Part shown: positions 8,319-11,182 of the stretch, in pieces
Numbering within the stretch: position 1 is the stretch's first letter
Layout: each line of letters begins with the position of its first letter
Source of the DNA: Conidiobolus incongruus B7586
Taxonomy: Eukaryota > Entomophthoromycota > Entomophthoromycetes > Entomophthorales > Conidiobolaceae
Direction: 5' to 3'
Assembly (NCBI GenBank): GCA_000697335.1
Contig: JNEM01009241.1
Location: forward strand, 1 to 11,182
DNA: 11,182 nucleotides
Program-made: the position numbers and the translations under genes
The notes under the pieces: model-generated
Seen by the model: only the letters and a program-made list of their open reading frames with translations
Database searches by the model: none
Told to the model about the DNA's origin: nothing

Positions 8319-9158
8319 TCAAATAGTCGACTGAATCAACAATGCCAATGCTGAGGTAATAACAATAGCAATAGGAATTTCGAATCGATTAGATTCGCTA
8401 GTGGATGGAGTAGAACTCGGTGAATTGGAAGAGTTTTCAGTTGAAGTGGGAGTTGATGTAGAAGTCACACTGACTATTACATTCGAATCTGTCTGTGTGG
8501 TTTCGGCTTGTTGAATAGTCGAAGCCGAGTTTGTTGCTTGGCTAGCATCATTCTGACTTGATACAGTTGCATCACCAGTTTCTAAGGCTCCATTTGGTTC
8601 GGAAACTTTTGTGGCGGTAGGTGTAGCTACCTGATCAGTGCTTTCAGCTGCAATGTTTGTACCAATTGCTGTAGTTTGATCAATGATTTCAAATTCGGTT
8701 GCATTAACATTAGGGACACTATCATCGGAAATCGTAGGTTTAACTGTTTGTACTGGAGTTCCTTCAGTTAATTCACCTTCTGTTACAGCAGGGGCTTCTC
8801 CGACATTTTGATTAGATGATGAATCGGTATTGTCTGTAATATGAGTTAGCTCAGGTGAAGTAGTATCGCTGTCACTGGAACCTTTGATATCGTTTTCTGC
8901 CGATGTGGGAACATTACTATTAACGCCATTGGACTCAGAAGAAGGGCCAACTTGAGTTGAAGTGGGAATGGATCCAGTATTTTCGGTCAAACTGGGAAAA
9001 ATAGTAGTAAATTCAATATTTTCCAAATTATCAACGAGATTTGAAATAATAGTGGGCACTGGGGCCGAAAATCTAGATAATGATAAAGATTCAGGTGGGT
9101 TTTGTCCAGCAATAAGCAATATAAAACAGGCTATCAAGATATATGAAATCAATTGCAT
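8319..9158 (-). CDS. Gene C: secreted acidic Ser/Thr-rich GPI-type surface protein (279 aa)
   Basis: Specific function unknown; the largest protein of the cluster. The frame is open upstream to 9248, but the start is placed at the ATG at 9158. It gives a clean signal peptide (MQLISYILIACFILLIAGQ) and follows an A-rich leader (AAAACAAAAAATG), whereas the longer form would put 30 poorly composed residues in front and begin upstream of the TATA box. Residues about 19-255 are low-complexity, rich in Ser and Thr, and acidic, with many Asp and Glu and few Lys or Arg. N-glycosylation sequons include NAT in VNATE and NSS in ENSSN. A Ser/Thr/Pro stretch (residues about 233-255) leads to SESN, a typical GPI attachment region. 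A hydrophobic tail (from FEIPIAIV to the stop) follows. The mature chain has no cysteine. The leader resembles gene A at M-x-L-I-x-Y and again ends in small residue plus Gln. It is more distant from A, B and D than these are from one another. Confidence 0.88.
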   Translation of the reverse strand: MQLISYILIACFILLIAGQNPPESLSLSRFSAPVPTIISNLVDNLENIEFTTIFPSLTENTGSIPTSTQVGPSSESNGVNSNVPTSAENDIKGSSDSDTTSPELTHITDNTDSSSNQNVGEAPAVTEGELTEGTPVQTVKPTISDDSVPNVNATEFEIIDQTTAIGTNIAAESTDQVATPTATKVSEPNGALETGDATVSSQNDASQATNSASTIQQAETTQTDSNVIVSVTSTSTPTSTENSSNSPSSTPSTSESNRFEIPIAIVITSALALLIQSTI

Positions 9159-9222
9159 TTTTTGTTTTAATATTAATATTGTTAATTGTTGTTTGATATT
9201 GATAGTTAATGAAATTCTGACA

Positions 9223-9232
9223 TATTTATATA
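9223..9232 (-). promoter_or_regulatory. TATA box of gene C
   Basis: TATATAAATA on the minus strand lies 65-74 bases before the preferred ATG at 9158. It falls inside the longer open frame that starts at 9248, which argues that the longer start is not used. Confidence 0.55.
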
Positions 9233-10072
9233 CAAATGGTTTGCTCATTTATATTATATCTAATCAATTAATCATCTCAAAAACTAGAAAAAAAAATAAA
9301 TTATGAAAATTATATCAAAAAACCGTTGAAAATACACTTGGTATCAAAATAAGCCTCATAAATTATCATAACATATACAAACTCAAGTATCCCTTCCCAA
9401 TCACTAAAATATTCTGGATTTTTATTCAAAATTCTTATAACGGTTAAATTTCTAATTAAAATCAACCTGAAAACAAGACATCCTTTGGGATAATCAAGAA
9501 TTTCAATTTAATTATCACTAAGTTGCCAAGAATAACATCAATTTTATTGAAAATTTATCATTGGAAAAAATGGCCTCAAAATTAAATGAGATTGATATTT
9601 TTCGGGTTATAGATATTATACAAAATCTATTATTTTAATAATTAAAACTGATATAATTGGATGGTATAGTATTTGTCCTGAATATTGTTAGTCAATTTGA
9701 AAATGTGATAATTTTTTATTAATTAATAATATACCCTTTGCCGATGTTATTAAATAATATAAATACATTTAATCTATGATTGAATAATTAATTTCAAAAA
9801 GGATCAATTTATTCTTTCAAAAATATATTTTAATAAAGCTATAATGTATATCAATTTATAAAATCATTAAAATTCTAATATAATATAAAAATATTAAATT
9901 TATCCCATATATTATATTGAGTTAAAATTGTAGTGTTTGGTTATTAATGTTATGGTATATTGTATTACATAGTCAAATATAATTTTCAAACTATTGTAAA
10001 GTCATAATAAATGATAAACAATGAAAATGATACCTAATATACTTGGCCTATATTTCAAATTTTAATATATAT
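9233..10072. other. Gene-free spacer between gene C and pseudogene D
   Basis: AT-rich with no useful open frame or RNA gene on either strand. Composition is ordinary spacer to about 9600 and becomes more A/T-extreme from about 9700 to 9930. No repeats or relics recognised. Confidence 0.5.
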
Positions 10073-10567
10073 CTAAAAAATGAATAATTTTTTTATGTGA
10101 ATAAAAGAACAAACTATTAATAATCCAATAACTGTGACAGCAACCAAGATCTTTGTAGAAGTGAGGCAGTTAATGTTCGAGTCATTGACATTGAAAGTTA
10201 TAGGAGTTTTGTAAGTCGATTACTATTTAAATGGGGTAAATGCAGAACTTTGAGGGTTGTTGTAGGAGTACCAGCTTTGTTAGTTGAGCTAATCCCCGTG
10301 GCGAATGAGCCAGTATTGGTACTTGTAGCACAAAGGAATGTAGTTATATCAGATGTGGATGTGATGAAGTTAGTATATTGAAGATTATTGCTGATGTCAG
10401 AAGAGGAAGAGGTCTTGTAATAGTTTTAAATGAGATTGTAACAGTTGTGCTATTGGTGGGACTTGATGAGAATTGAGTAATTGCAGATAATCAGTACTGA
10501 AGATGGGAGTTCTTTGGGAAAATACTTGGAGAGCAAATAATGTAATTGTAATGTTAATCAATTACAT
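10073..10567 (-). pseudogene. Pseudogene D: broken fourth member of the surface-protein family
   Basis: This is a host gene that has decayed. The ATG at 10567 is followed by a stop (TAA at 10562-10564) where genes A and B have Lys. The frame then reads LINITITLFALQVFSQ, clearly the same signal peptide as gene A, with Gln at the same place. The Ser/Thr-rich body survives in pieces in the other two minus-strand frames: AITQFSSSPTNSTTVTISF from 10484, then TSSSSDISNN and a Thr/Ser-rich continuation from 10413 to about 10255. The original frame resumes by 10252, with two adjacent stops near 10217-10222. It then gives NVNDSNINCLTSTKILVAV and VIGLLIVCSF, a good GPI-type tail, ending at TAG (10073-10075). 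The whole spans 165 codons, close to A (149) and B (161). The patch is much richer in GC than its flanks. Introns could explain shifts of frame but not the stop at codon 2. No good TATA box was seen upstream. Confidence 0.82.
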
Positions 10568-10584
10568 TGTGAAGATAACAATAA

Positions 10585-10605
10585 GCTAATGCTAGTAGCT
10601 AGCTA
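10585..10605. repeat. Short GCTA-rich cluster upstream of pseudogene D
   Basis: Four copies of GCTA (10585, 10591, 10598, 10602) lie 18-38 bases before the ATG of pseudogene D, including the 10-base palindrome TAGCTAGCTA (10596-10605). This is unusual in such AT-rich DNA. It could be a binding site, a small satellite, or debris of duplication; no match is known to me. Confidence 0.45.
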
Positions 10606-10610
10606 AGCTC

Positions 10611-11105
10611 ATTCTATGTACATCCAAATAAATTGGAATTGTCAATATTTGTGGAATCATTGCCAATACTAATATCACATATAAAGCTTGCGCAATTTTT
10701 ATTACTTGCATCTTGGCAACTTATTTTATTGTTATTTAGATTTGAAAATTCAGTAACATTTCTGTTCTTAAGTATTTAAATAAAAATGAAACCATATAAA
10801 TGATTGTTATTAATTTAATATATTGCTTTAAATATCAATTTAAGTCATTTAATCAGTAATTGAATTTTTTACACACTTAACAATCATAGCAAACCTATTT
10901 TAAAATTATTGAGTGTAAAGTTAAAATTACTGTTAAATTCAATATTCAGTAATTATTAAATAATAATCACAATTATTAGTTTAAAAAAATCTGTAAATAT
11001 TACCTTGAATTTGAAATAATGGGAAATTTTTTAATTTCCAATTTTTCAAACATATTATTAGTTTGAAATGAATAAATATATACAAAGTTAATAAGAAATT
11101 ATATA

Positions 11106-11111
<6 letters not shown>
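10611..11111. other. AT-rich right end, no gene seen
   Basis: The first part would be the promoter region of pseudogene D; the rest is increasingly A/T-rich. No open frame, RNA gene or recognisable element was found. Confidence 0.5.

Positions 11112-11137
<26 letters not shown>
11112..11137. repeat. (AT)13 microsatellite
   Basis: Thirteen perfect AT units, the longest simple repeat in the window. Confidence 0.92.
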
Positions 11138-11182
11138 TAGTTTTTTTGATTAAAAAATTAACTTTTTAAAATTGGTAGTTTA

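Noticed and set aside
9159-9248. 30-residue N-terminal extension of gene C
   Set aside because: It would start upstream of the TATA box and bury the signal peptide inside the protein. The ATG at 9158 has an A-rich leader and gives a normal signal peptide.
8962-9306. 114-codon + strand frame over the start of gene C
   Set aside because: It runs antisense through the signal peptide, leader and TATA box of gene C. Composition is that of spacer DNA and no motif is seen.

Overview
The window looks like fungal nuclear DNA with a very AT-rich background (non-coding stretches are roughly four-fifths A+T, judged by eye). Four lines support this. There are compact single-exon genes for secreted, Ser/Thr-rich, GPI-type surface proteins. 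Each has a TATA box about 45-85 bases before its ATG. There is a eukaryotic tRNA with a T-run terminator, and a Tc1/mariner transposase relic whose changes are mostly C-to-T and G-to-A. The species cannot be named. An early-diverging AT-rich fungus (for example an Entomophthoromycotina-like lineage) or an AT-rich ascomycete would both fit; this is a guess.

Layout, left to right. Positions 1 to about 960 hold a badly decayed Tc1/mariner transposase on the + strand, cut by the window edge. It keeps the catalytic spacing of the family (first to second Asp 91 codons, second Asp to third acidic position 35 codons). From about 960 to 2940 there is AT-rich DNA without genes. Gene A (2969-3418, minus) encodes a 149-residue Thr/Pro-rich surface protein. 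A gene-poor stretch of about 3.2 kb follows, then tRNA-Arg(UCU) (6609-6681, minus). Gene B (7177-7662, minus, 161 aa) and gene C (8319-9158, minus, 279 aa) encode two more surface proteins. At 10073-10567 (minus) lies a fourth member, called D here, which is a pseudogene: it has the same start region and the same kind of C-terminal tail, but a stop at codon 2, at least three changes of reading frame and further stops. The right end is again very AT-rich and has a long (AT)n run.

The protein genes all lie on the same strand and read as one local family of cell-surface proteins. Each has a signal peptide with a shared look (Met-Lys/Gln, then hydrophobic residues, Asn/Ser at position 5, ending in Ser/Ala/Gly-Gln), a low-complexity Ser/Thr-rich chain, and a hydrophobic C-terminal tail of the GPI-anchor type. 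Mature chains of A, B and C contain no cysteine but differ strongly in charge: A is Thr/Pro-rich, B is mixed-charge Lys/Arg/Glu/Asp-rich, and C is acidic. The best reading is a small birth-and-death cluster of mucin-like wall or surface proteins. I saw no enzyme, defence system, CRISPR array or virus-like element.
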